Shown in pieces: positions 57,331 through 64,000 of a stretch of 64,000 bases of DNA; the stretch's first letter is position 1; each line of letters opens with the position of its first letter. Location: positions 496,708 through 560,707 of the forward strand of contig NZ_BMYK01000002.1 in the NCBI RefSeq assembly GCF_014652235.1. Direction: 5' to 3'. The translations under genes and the position numbers were made by a program. This DNA is from Pseudorhodoferax aquiterrae. GTDB taxonomy: Bacteria > Pseudomonadota > Gammaproteobacteria > Burkholderiales > Burkholderiaceae_C. The notes below the pieces were generated by a model, which saw only the letters and a program-made list of their open reading frames with translations, ran no database searches and was not told where the DNA came from.

Positions 57331-58008
57331 ATGCAACTGCTCGTGATCGAAGACGAATCCAAGCTCGCGCAGTACCTGCACCAGGGCCTGCGCGAGGAAG
57401 GCTTCGCGGTGGATGTGGCGCACGACGGCGTGACCGGCCTTGCGGCCGCGCTGCAGCACGCCTACGACCTCGTGGTGCTCGACGGCATGCTGCCCGGCCT
57501 GGACGGCTTCGCCGTGCTGGCCGCGCTGCGCCAAAGCCGGCAGACGCCGGTGCTGATGCTGACCGCGCGCGGCGAGGTCGAGGACCGTGTGCGCGGCCTG
57601 CGCAGCGGTGCCGACGACTACCTGGTCAAGCCCTTCGCCTTCTCCGAACTGGTGGCCCGCATCCAGGTGCTGCTGCGCCGCGCCGCCGCCACGCCGGCCG
57701 AGGCCACGGTGCTGCGCCTGGCGGACCTGGAGGTGGACCTGATCCGCCGCCGTGTCATGCGGGCGGGCCAGCGCGTGGACCTGACCAACAAGGAGTTCAA
57801 CCTGCTCGCGCTGCTGCTGCGGCGCCAGGGCGCGGTGCTGTCGCGCACCGAACTCGCGGCCCAGGTCTGGGGCATGAACTTCGACAGCGAGACCAACATC
57901 GTCGAGGTGGCCGTGCGCCGGCTGCGCGACAAGCTGGACCGCCCGTTCGCGCGGCCGCTGCTGCACACGGTGCGCGGCATGGGCTACGTGCTCGAAGTGC
58001 GCGCATGA
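57331..58008 (+). CDS. Heavy-metal response regulator, CzcR/CusR type
   Basis: A 225-residue OmpR-family regulator. Receiver domain with the acidic pocket Glu7-Asp8, phospho-acceptor Asp51 in VVLDGMLPGLDG and Lys in YLVKPFAFSE; winged-helix DNA-binding domain from about residue 125 with LTNKEFNLLALLLRR, VWGMNFDSETNIVEVAVRRLR and GMGYVLEV, the heavy-metal subgroup pattern. A CusR/CopR box lies just upstream. Followed by its kinase across a 154-base repeat. Confidence 0.94.
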   Translation: MQLLVIEDESKLAQYLHQGLREEGFAVDVAHDGVTGLAAALQHAYDLVVLDGMLPGLDGFAVLAALRQSRQTPVLMLTARGEVEDRVRGLRSGADDYLVKPFAFSELVARIQVLLRRAAATPAEATVLRLADLEVDLIRRRVMRAGQRVDLTNKEFNLLALLLRRQGAVLSRTELAAQVWGMNFDSETNIVEVAVRRLRDKLDRPFARPLLHTVRGMGYVLEVRA

Positions 58009-58162
58009 GCGCCGCGCCGGGCCGCCCCAAGCAAGCTCGGCCTTGCAGGCCGCGCCGAGGCTTGCGCCTCGGCCCCTCGCCAGGCACGAAAGGTCCACTG
58101 GACCTTTCGTGTCCGGGCTCGGCCCGCCCGGCGGGACAGGCCGCAGGCCCAAGGGTGCCCCA
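58009..58162 (+). repeat. Dispersed GC-rich repeat filling an operon junction (copy B)
   Basis: Begins right after the response regulator stop with GCGCCGGGCCGCCCCAAGCA, has internal palindromes (GCCGAGGC/GCCTCGGC and CGAAAGGTCCA/TGGACCTTTCG) and ends GGCGGGACAGGCCGCAGGCC then AAGGGTGC, eight bases before the GTG of the kinase. Head and tail match copy A at 36.6 kb in sequence and in position relative to genes; the middle is specific to this copy. Confidence 0.85.
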
Positions 58163-59509
58163 GTGAGCGAACGCAGCCTCGGCGCACGGCTGTCGCTGTG
58201 GCTCGCGCTGCAATCGCTGGCCGGCCTCGGCCTGGTCTGCGGGGCGCTGTACCTGGCGCTGGACTGGACGCTCGCGCAGCGCCGCCACGAGACGCTGGCG
58301 CAGAAGGAAACCGCTGTGCGCGAGCTGCTGGCCGAGGGCCGCGCCGAGCACCGGCCCGAAGACCTGCCGCATCTGCTGGACGACATGCTGGCCGGCCATG
58401 GCGACCTGGCGCTGACGCTGACCGACGCTGCGGGCAACACCGTGTTCGCGCGCCCCCTGCCCGCCGGGGTGCAGGCCGCCGCGCACCGCTTCGCCATCGC
58501 GGTCGACGGTTGGCCCGCGCCCGTGCAGGCCAGCTTGCAGCTGGACCCGCGCGCCGACGCCGCCCTGCTGCGGCGCATGGCGGCCCTGCTGCTGCTGGCC
58601 GCGCTGGGCGGCACGGCGGTCATCTCGCTGGGCGGCTGGCTGCTGGTGCGCCTGGGCCTGGCGCCGCTGCGCCAGCTCGTGGCGCAGACCGGCCAGCTCG
58701 ACGCGGACACGCTGGCCCGTCGCCTCGATGGCGGCGCCCAGCCGGCCGAACTGCAACCCCTGATCGCGCAGTTCAACGCCCTGCTCGACCGCCTGGCCGC
58801 CGCCTACGCGCAGATGGAGGCCTTCAACGCCGACGTGGCGCACGAACTCAACACACCGCTGGCCACGCTGATCAGCGGCAGCGAACTGGCGCTGCGCCGC
58901 ACCCACAGCGCGGCCGAGCTGCAGGAGGTGCTGGGCTCGCACCTGGAGGAACTCGACCGGCTCGCCCACATCGTGGCCGACATGCTGTTCCTCTCGCGCG
59001 CGCAGCGCGGCAGCGGCGCGCGGCGTACGCAGGTGGCCAGCCTGGCGGCACTGGCGGCCGAGGTGGCCGAGTTCCACGAGGCGGCGCTGGAGCAGGCCGC
59101 GCTCGTGCTGCGCATCGAGGGCGATGCGGCGGCCGCGGTCGATGCGGGCCTGCTGCAGCGCGCGCTGTCCAACCTGCTCGGCAATGCCACGCGGCACGCC
59201 ACGCCGGGCAGTGCCGTGCTGCTGCGCATCGTGCGGCAGGACGGCCGCATCCAGATCACGGTGGAGAACGCGGGCCCGGCCATCGCGCCCGAGCATCTGC
59301 CGCGCCTGTTCGACCGCTTCTTCCGCGCCGACCCCGCGCGCAGCCAGGCCGGCCAGCACCACGGCCTGGGCCTGGCCATCGTGGCCGCGATCGCGCGCAT
59401 GCACGGTGGCGGCACGCTGGCCGAATCGGCCGACGGCCGCACCTGCATCGGCCTGTGGCTCGGCGACACGCAGATGACGCAAACGTCACCGAACGGTGCG
59501 GCTTCCTGA
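58163..59509 (+). CDS. Heavy-metal sensor histidine kinase, CzcS/CusS type
   Basis: A 448-residue membrane kinase. Helices at about residues 11-35 and 140-165 enclose a periplasmic sensor of about 105 residues; HAMP follows, then HisKA with His227 in DVAHELNTPLAT, and HATPase with LLGNATRHATPGS, the N-box and HHGLGLAIVAAIARMHGG. The GTG start is supported by AAGGG eight bases upstream, within the repeat; no ATG precedes helix 1. The periplasmic part has few Cys/Met/His, so the metal cannot be read from it. Confidence 0.92.
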   Translation: MSERSLGARLSLWLALQSLAGLGLVCGALYLALDWTLAQRRHETLAQKETAVRELLAEGRAEHRPEDLPHLLDDMLAGHGDLALTLTDAAGNTVFARPLPAGVQAAAHRFAIAVDGWPAPVQASLQLDPRADAALLRRMAALLLLAALGGTAVISLGGWLLVRLGLAPLRQLVAQTGQLDADTLARRLDGGAQPAELQPLIAQFNALLDRLAAAYAQMEAFNADVAHELNTPLATLISGSELALRRTHSAAELQEVLGSHLEELDRLAHIVADMLFLSRAQRGSGARRTQVASLAALAAEVAEFHEAALEQAALVLRIEGDAAAAVDAGLLQRALSNLLGNATRHATPGSAVLLRIVRQDGRIQITVENAGPAIAPEHLPRLFDRFFRADPARSQAGQHHGLGLAIVAAIARMHGGGTLAESADGRTCIGLWLGDTQMTQTSPNGAAS

Positions 59510-59575
59510 GGTTTGGATTTCCAGAATGCAAGGCACCGCGCAACCCCGCGCGGCGCATTCGACAAAGGAAACACC

Positions 59576-59938
59576 ATGCCTCGCACCTCTGCCCTCCTGC
59601 TCTCCCTGACCGCCATCGTCGGCATGGCCCAGCCCGCGCTCGCGGGCGACGCCCCGCGCACGCGCGAACAGGTGCGCGCCGAAGTGCTGCAGGCCCGCGC
59701 CATCGGCCAGTTGCCGGTCGGCGGCGAGGCCGGCGTCTGGACGGCGCCCGCCACCGGCCAGCCGCTGAGCCGCGCCCAGGTGCTGCGCGAACTGGCGGCG
59801 TCCGGCCCGGCGCCCGCAGGCGAGGTCGGCGACATCGGCGCACTGTCGGCGGACCACCGCGACACGACGCGCGCCGCGGTGCGCGCGCAGGCCGTGCAGG
59901 CGCTGCGCGCGGGCACGCTGCCGGGCGGCGAACTCTAG
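59576..59938 (+). CDS. Small exported DUF4148-like protein
   Basis: A 120-residue protein with a signal peptide (about 1-23, ALA-GD) followed by TREQVRAEVLQARAIGQLP near residue 29, the TRxQVRAEL-type repeat of DUF4148 proteins that are numerous in Burkholderiales. A second similar helix is SRAQVLRELAAS. AAAGGAA precedes the ATG. Function unknown; 66 bases after the sensor kinase on the same strand, so it may belong to the metal regulon. Confidence 0.75.
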   Translation: MPRTSALLLSLTAIVGMAQPALAGDAPRTREQVRAEVLQARAIGQLPVGGEAGVWTAPATGQPLSRAQVLRELAASGPAPAGEVGDIGALSADHRDTTRAAVRAQAVQALRAGTLPGGEL

Positions 59939-59959
59939 GAGCGCATGCGCCCCCTTGCG

Positions 59960-59994
59960 GGCAGCCCCTCCAAGGGCCGGAGGGGACGTCTGCC
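59960..59994. terminator. Nested hairpin between convergent genes
   Basis: Inner stem CCCCTCC (59965-59971) with GGAGGGG (59979-59985) and outer stem GGCAG (59960-59964) with CTGCC (59990-59994), between the DUF4148-like gene and bluB, which converge. A two-way terminator is likely, though without a T-run. Confidence 0.5.
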
Positions 59995-60004
59995 GGCCGC
60001 GCAG

Positions 60005-60691
60005 CTAGGCAGGCCAATGGTCGGTCGCGACCATGTCTTCCAGCGGGCGGCCATGGCGCCAGTCCTGCAGCTCCAGCATGGGCCGGTCATAGAAGTCCGG
60101 CACGGGTCCCAGGCACAGCACGGCGATGGCCTGCGCGCCCTCGGGCAGCTGCAGCAGCCGCCCCAGCGCGGCCGGCTCGAACAGCGAGACCCAGCCCAGC
60201 CCCAGGTTCTCGGCCCGGGCCGCAAGCCACAGGTTCTGGATCGCGCAGGCGGCCGAGCACAGCGCCATGTCGCGCGGCATGGTGCGCCGGCCGAACAGCG
60301 TGCCGTCGTCGGGCGCCAGCACGGCGACCAGCAACTCGGCGCAGTCGCGCACACCCTCCACCTTGAGTGCGAGGAACTCGGCGCTGCGCTCACCCATCTG
60401 CGCGGCCGTGGCCAGCCGCTCCTCGTCGACCAGCGCCGCGATGCCTTCGCGCAGCGCAGGGTCCTGGATGCGGATCAGCCGCCAGGGCTGCATGAGGCCG
60501 ACCGAGGGCGCGCTGTGCGCGGCCTGCAGCACGCGCGCGAGCACCTCCTGCGGCACCGACTGTCCGGGCACGAAGTGCCGCATGTCGCGGCGCGCCTGCA
60601 GCACGCGGTACAGGCTGGCGCGGTCGGGCGCGTCGAAGCGGATGTCGGACACGCCATCCGGCGCGGGCGTGGGACGTTCTGGCGAAAGCAT
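60005..60691 (-). CDS. bluB: 5,6-dimethylbenzimidazole synthase BluB
   Basis: A 228-residue flavin-destructase of the nitroreductase fold; it converts reduced FMN and O2 to dimethylbenzimidazole, the lower ligand of vitamin B12. Seen: ARRDMRHFVPG near residue 34, SAPSVGLMQPWRLI near 61, GRRTMPRDMALCSAACAIQN near 133, LGLGWVSLFEPA and DRPMLELQDWR near the end. These BluB-specific stretches separate it from general nitroreductases. No other cobalamin genes and no cobalamin riboswitch are nearby. Confidence 0.92.
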   Translation of the reverse strand: MLSPERPTPAPDGVSDIRFDAPDRASLYRVLQARRDMRHFVPGQSVPQEVLARVLQAAHSAPSVGLMQPWRLIRIQDPALREGIAALVDEERLATAAQMGERSAEFLALKVEGVRDCAELLVAVLAPDDGTLFGRRTMPRDMALCSAACAIQNLWLAARAENLGLGWVSLFEPAALGRLLQLPEGAQAIAVLCLGPVPDFYDRPMLELQDWRHGRPLEDMVATDHWPA

Positions 60692-60784
60692 GGGCGCGAT
60701 TCTCGGCGACCCGTTCTGTCACGACAGTTTCATGGTCCGCTGCGAATACTCCGCGCTTTTTCGTTCTCCGCGACCCGCTCCCGC

Positions 60785-62944
60785 ATGCCGATTTCCGCCC
60801 ACCGCCCCGCCCATCCCCCTGTATTCGCCCTGCGCGCTGTCACCCTGGCAGCCCTGCTGGCCTTGTCTGCCTGCGGCGGCGGAGACGATGCGCCCTATGC
60901 CGTTCCCGCGCCGCCGGCCGGACTGGGCACCGAAACCATCGACGTCACCGCGCGCGCGGCGACCAGCATGCCGGCCTCGCGCACGGACGTGCCCCGGTAC
61001 CGCGAAGACGCCACCGCCTACAACTCGGGCCGACACGACGCGACAGCCCGTGGCAACAACGCCTGCTACGCCGACCACACCACCAACAGCACGCTGCGCA
61101 TCCTGTCCGGCTTCCTGGACATCTGGGAGCCGTCCGAACGCAAGATGAACGGCTTCAAGGCCTCGGACTACGCCGGCATCTTCGCGGACGGCGCCACCAC
61201 GCCGGACACCGATGTCGCCGGCCGCGACGCCTGCGACACCTTCGCCCTGACCAGCTGGAACGGCGTGTGGCATGTGCTCAGCTCGGACAACACCAACGGC
61301 ACGCCGGGCCAGGCGCCCACGTCGGGCACCACGGGCACGGTCAAGAACCGTGCGCTGTTCCTGCAGAACATGGCGTACTCCTCCCAGCTGACCACGCAGA
61401 CCACCTACACCGACGCGCAGAAGGAAGCGATCCGGCTGGACGACACCGGCAACAAGGTCACGCGCATGGTCAAGGGCGGCGCGCTGGGCCCGCTGGGCCA
61501 GGCCTGGGACGACCTGGCCGGCAACCCCAGCGCCGGCTGGGGCGACACCAACGCCACGACCAACCCCGCGTTCGGCGCGGTGCTGCAATTCGTCGACAAC
61601 GCCACGGTGGGCAACATCGCGTCCGACAACGGCCCCAAGGGCTTCTACAAGTTCGCACGCCCCTACCGCTGGTCTGCCGCGGACCCCAGCCTGCCCGCAG
61701 TCCGCGTCTTGCCCGAGCTGCTGGTGCGCCGGGCCGCCGGTGCCACGGCGGCGGCCGCACAGACCAGCGCCCAGCAGGACTCCGACTTCCCCAGCGGCCA
61801 CACGGCCGAGTTCGTGCGCTACTCGATGGCCATCGCCTACGTGGCGCCACAGCGCTTCCACGAAGCCGTGGCGCGTGGCCTGGAGGCCGGCGAGAACCGC
61901 ATCCGCGCGGGCATGCATTCGGCCCTGGGCGTGATGGGCGGGCGCATGCTCGGCTCCTCGGTCTGGATGCCCTTCCTGAAGGGTGCAGGCGACCGCGCCC
62001 TGGCCTACACCGAAGCGCAGCGCCTGGCCATCTTCCAGCAGGCGCAGCAACAGCTGCGCGGCAAGCTGGGCGTGGCCACCGGCGTCGAACTCTGGGACGC
62101 CGCGCACGCGGCCAGCGTGGCCGACGACCGCTTCGCCGACTTCGCGGCTGCCAAGGCGGACTACCTGCGCCGCCTGACCTTCGGCTTCGCCAAGGACGCC
62201 AGCAAGGCCGGCCAGCCCGCCGTCGTGCCCAAGGGCATGGAGACGCTGCTGGAGACCCGTTTCCCCTACCTGAGCGCCGACCAGCGCCGCGCCGTGCTCA
62301 AGACCACGGCCATCGATTCGGGCTACCCCGTGCTCGACGACGAGGAAGGCTTCGGCCGCCTGAACCTGTTCGACGCGGCCAGCGGCTACGGCCGGCTGGA
62401 CGCCGACGTGACCGTCACCATGGACGACAGCACCGCGGGCTTCTGCGTCTCGGGCTTCTGCTCCTTCGACCGCTGGCGCAACGACATCGGCGGCGCGGGC
62501 AAGCTGACCAAGCAGGGAACCGGCACGCTGGCCCTGACCGGCGCCAACACGTACAGCGGCGGCACCATCGTGGCGGCAGGCACCTTGCGCGCGGACTCCG
62601 CGACGGCCACCGGCACGGGCGCGGTCTACGTCAACGGCGGCACCTTCGCCACCCACGGCACCCAGGTCAACGTGGCGGGCACCTACACGCAGAAGTCCGG
62701 CACGCTGCGCCTGGCGCTGTCCAGCCCCACGGCCGGCACGCTGGCCGTGGCCGACCACGCCGCGCTGGCGGGGACGCTGCAGGTCACGTTCGCGGGCGGC
62801 TACACGCCCAAGGCCGGCGACACCATCGTGGTGCTCACCGCCAAGGGCGTGCACGACCGCTTCGCCAGCGTGGCCGTGGACGGCTTCGCCAAATCCACGG
62901 TGCGCTACGGCGCAGGCAGCGTGACGATCACGCTTGCCAGCTGA
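60785..62944 (+). CDS. PAP2-type phosphatase lipoprotein with autotransporter-style repeats
   Basis: A 719-residue protein with lipobox LSAC near residue 29 (CGGG). The PAP2/acid-phosphatase-like domain spans about 75-430: FARPYRWSAAD, the SGHTAEFVRYSMA active-site stretch near 337 and NRIRAGMHSALGVMGGR near 371, which holds the second His. After a linker, residues about 570-719 have the beta-strand repeat TKQGTGTLALTGANTYSGGT, typical of passenger-associated strands in autotransporters, but no C-terminal barrel follows. Substrate unknown; surface exposure is inferred. ATG at 60785. Confidence 0.85.
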   Translation: MPISAHRPAHPPVFALRAVTLAALLALSACGGGDDAPYAVPAPPAGLGTETIDVTARAATSMPASRTDVPRYREDATAYNSGRHDATARGNNACYADHTTNSTLRILSGFLDIWEPSERKMNGFKASDYAGIFADGATTPDTDVAGRDACDTFALTSWNGVWHVLSSDNTNGTPGQAPTSGTTGTVKNRALFLQNMAYSSQLTTQTTYTDAQKEAIRLDDTGNKVTRMVKGGALGPLGQAWDDLAGNPSAGWGDTNATTNPAFGAVLQFVDNATVGNIASDNGPKGFYKFARPYRWSAADPSLPAVRVLPELLVRRAAGATAAAAQTSAQQDSDFPSGHTAEFVRYSMAIAYVAPQRFHEAVARGLEAGENRIRAGMHSALGVMGGRMLGSSVWMPFLKGAGDRALAYTEAQRLAIFQQAQQQLRGKLGVATGVELWDAAHAASVADDRFADFAAAKADYLRRLTFGFAKDASKAGQPAVVPKGMETLLETRFPYLSADQRRAVLKTTAIDSGYPVLDDEEGFGRLNLFDAASGYGRLDADVTVTMDDSTAGFCVSGFCSFDRWRNDIGGAGKLTKQGTGTLALTGANTYSGGTIVAAGTLRADSATATGTGAVYVNGGTFATHGTQVNVAGTYTQKSGTLRLALSSPTAGTLAVADHAALAGTLQVTFAGGYTPKAGDTIVVLTAKGVHDRFASVAVDGFAKSTVRYGAGSVTITLAS

Positions 62945-62953
62945 GGCGGCCCC

Positions 62954-63829
62954 TCAGTCCGCGTAGCCCGCGTGGGCGATGTCCTCCAGCAGCGTGCTGC
63001 CCTGCGCTTGCCAGCCCAGCAGCGCGCGCGTGTGCGCGCTCGATGCCGGCATGTCGGCCGCCGCGAAGTGGGCGAACCAGCCGAAGTGCGCCGGCTCACG
63101 TGAGGCCACGGGCAGGCCCAGCGCCGCGCCGATGGCCTCGGCGATCGCGCGGAAGGCGATGCCCTCCTCGGCCACCGCGTGGTAGGCCGGCGCGGTGGCA
63201 CCCTGCTCCAGCACCAGCCGGTACAGCGCGGCCGCATCGCAGCGGTGCACCGCGGGCCAGCGGTTGCTGCCGTCGCCGATGTAGGCCGACACACCGGTCT
63301 GGCGCGCGATGCCCACCAGGATGGGCACGAAGCCGTGGTCGCCCCGCCCGTGCACCGAGGGCGCGAGCCGGACCGCCGTGGTGCGCATACCGCGCGCGGC
63401 CAGTTCGCGGGCCGCGGCTTCCGAGCGGCGCGGATAGGCCGGGCCTTCCTGCGGCACATCGGCTTCGGTCGCCACGCGCCCGGGCGCCAGCATGGCCAGG
63501 CCCGAGGTCACGACCAGGGGCCGGCCCGTGGGGCCGATGGCCTCGCCCATGGCCTCGATGGCCAGGCGGTCCTGGGCTGCGCTCTCGGCGAACTTCGAGA
63601 AGTCGTGGTGGAAGGCCGTATGGACCACGGCATCGGCCTGCGCGGCCTCGCTGCGCAGCAGCGCAAGGTCGTCCAGCGTGCCATGCACCACGGCCGCGCC
63701 CATGGCCGCGAGCGCGCGGCCCTTGTCCTCGGACCGCGCGAGGCCGCGCACCCGGTGGCCTGCGCCCACCAGCTCCTGCACCACCGCCGAACCGACCCAG
63801 CCGGTGGCACCCGTCACGAACACCTGCAT
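62954..63829 (-). CDS. NAD-dependent epimerase/dehydratase family protein
   Basis: A 291-residue extended-SDR protein. It starts MQVFVTGATGWVGSAVVQEL with the Rossmann GATGWVG motif. The usual YxxxK appears changed: the region reads PAYPRRSEAAARELAARG, which keeps Tyr but has Ser-Glu in place of Lys, so catalysis may differ from true epimerases. APSVHGRGDHGFVP is typical of the NmrA/atypical subgroup. A GGGAG lies six bases before the ATG. Divergent from a helix-turn-helix regulator. Confidence 0.88.
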   Translation of the reverse strand: MQVFVTGATGWVGSAVVQELVGAGHRVRGLARSEDKGRALAAMGAAVVHGTLDDLALLRSEAAQADAVVHTAFHHDFSKFAESAAQDRLAIEAMGEAIGPTGRPLVVTSGLAMLAPGRVATEADVPQEGPAYPRRSEAAARELAARGMRTTAVRLAPSVHGRGDHGFVPILVGIARQTGVSAYIGDGSNRWPAVHRCDAAALYRLVLEQGATAPAYHAVAEEGIAFRAIAEAIGAALGLPVASREPAHFGWFAHFAAADMPASSAHTRALLGWQAQGSTLLEDIAHAGYAD

Positions 63830-63886
63830 GCTTTGCTCCCTTGATTGCACGGATAGAGTGTGGTGCGCGGGTGCGTTCCGGTGAAG

Positions 63887-63903
63887 CCGGGACCTGATCC
63901 CGG
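63887..63903. promoter_or_regulatory. Inverted repeat in the epimerase/regulator intergenic region
   Basis: CCGGGA-CCTGA-TCCCGG, 6-bp arms with a 5-base centre, midway in the 104-base divergent gap and next to a TATAGC box at 63904. A site for the adjacent regulator is possible. Confidence 0.4.
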
Positions 63904-63933
63904 TATAGCTCCTACCCCCTTCGATCGCGTCCC

Positions 63934-64000
63934 ATGGCCGAGCCCAACGCCCTTGCCGACTACCTCAAGTCCTGCCGCACCCGGCTCGATCCGCGCGCGC
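63934..64000 (+). CDS. N-terminus of a probable XRE-family regulator, cut by window edge
   Basis: Only 22 codons are present: MAEPNALADYLKSCRTRLDP then RA. The opening ALADYLKSCRTRLDP resembles regulators that have a helix-turn-helix followed by a MmyB-like domain and that often sit divergent from an SDR gene. The domain itself is beyond the right edge, so the call rests on this short match and on position. Confidence 0.5.
   Translation, partial: MAEPNALADYLKSCRTRLDPRA

Noticed and set aside
60785-62944. A true type V autotransporter
   Set aside because: No C-terminal beta-barrel is visible; the protein ends within the beta-repeat region and has a lipobox.

Overview
The window is very GC-rich, densely packed chromosomal DNA from a betaproteobacterium, most likely Burkholderiales and probably the family Comamonadaceae. 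The evidence is the gene order tpiA-secG-tRNA-Leu-nuoA..F, the rpsO-pnp pair, isolated Bug/TctC-type binding proteins, a DUF4148-like protein and a dispersed palindromic repeat of a kind I associate with that family. No rRNA, CRISPR array, insertion sequence, phage or plasmid gene was seen. The genus cannot be fixed by reading alone.

Layout. 1-10.8 kb (minus strand): housekeeping genes, namely nuoF (cut by the left edge) to nuoA, tRNA-Leu(GAG), secG, tpiA, a quinone oxidoreductase, pnp, rpsO and a YpfJ-type zinc metallopeptidase. 11-12.2 kb: a response regulator fused to a class III adenylate cyclase. 12.2-23.3 kb (minus): dcd, a first BMP-family binding protein, a SWIM/SNF2 helicase, an adenine/adenosine deaminase, and a BMP-type purine/nucleoside ABC transporter (ATPase, two permeases, lipoprotein binding protein). 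23.5-27.1 kb: divergent LysR regulator, benzoylformate decarboxylase and a Bug protein.

27.1-39.6 kb (minus) is one tightly coupled seven-gene operon: GH1 beta-glucosidase, GH144-type endo-beta-1,2-glucanase, sugar-binding lipoprotein, two sugar permeases, a secreted six-hairpin protein with a discoidin-like domain that I cannot place in a known family, and a GH94 phosphorylase of the size of 1,2-beta-oligoglucan phosphorylase. I read it as a locus for taking up and degrading beta-1,2-glucan (sophoro-oligosaccharides). It is the strongest candidate for an undescribed system here. No ATPase subunit or dedicated regulator is present in it.

40-48.5 kb (plus, apart from tetR): a large hybrid sensor kinase; a Bug protein, 4-hydroxybenzoyl-CoA-type thioesterase and short-chain dehydrogenase; then a tetR gene divergent from an MFS transporter and a secreted alpha/beta hydrolase. 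48.6-50.2 kb (minus): an orphan flagellar-rod-like protein and a ChrA chromate transporter. 50.3-59.5 kb: a heavy-metal export locus with a CzcI-like protein, outer-membrane channel, small His-rich proteins, adaptor and RND pump on the minus strand, diverging across a perfect CusR/CopR-type box from a two-component pair on the plus strand. 59.6-64 kb: a DUF4148-like protein, bluB, a PAP2 phosphatase lipoprotein carrying passenger-type repeats, an NAD-dependent epimerase and the first codons of a helix-turn-helix regulator cut by the right edge.

A GC-rich repeat occurs at least three times. Twice it fills an operon junction from the stop codon of one gene to the Shine-Dalgarno and GTG start of the next (36.6 and 58.0 kb). 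Once it lies in frame inside the RND pump gene (53.4 kb).
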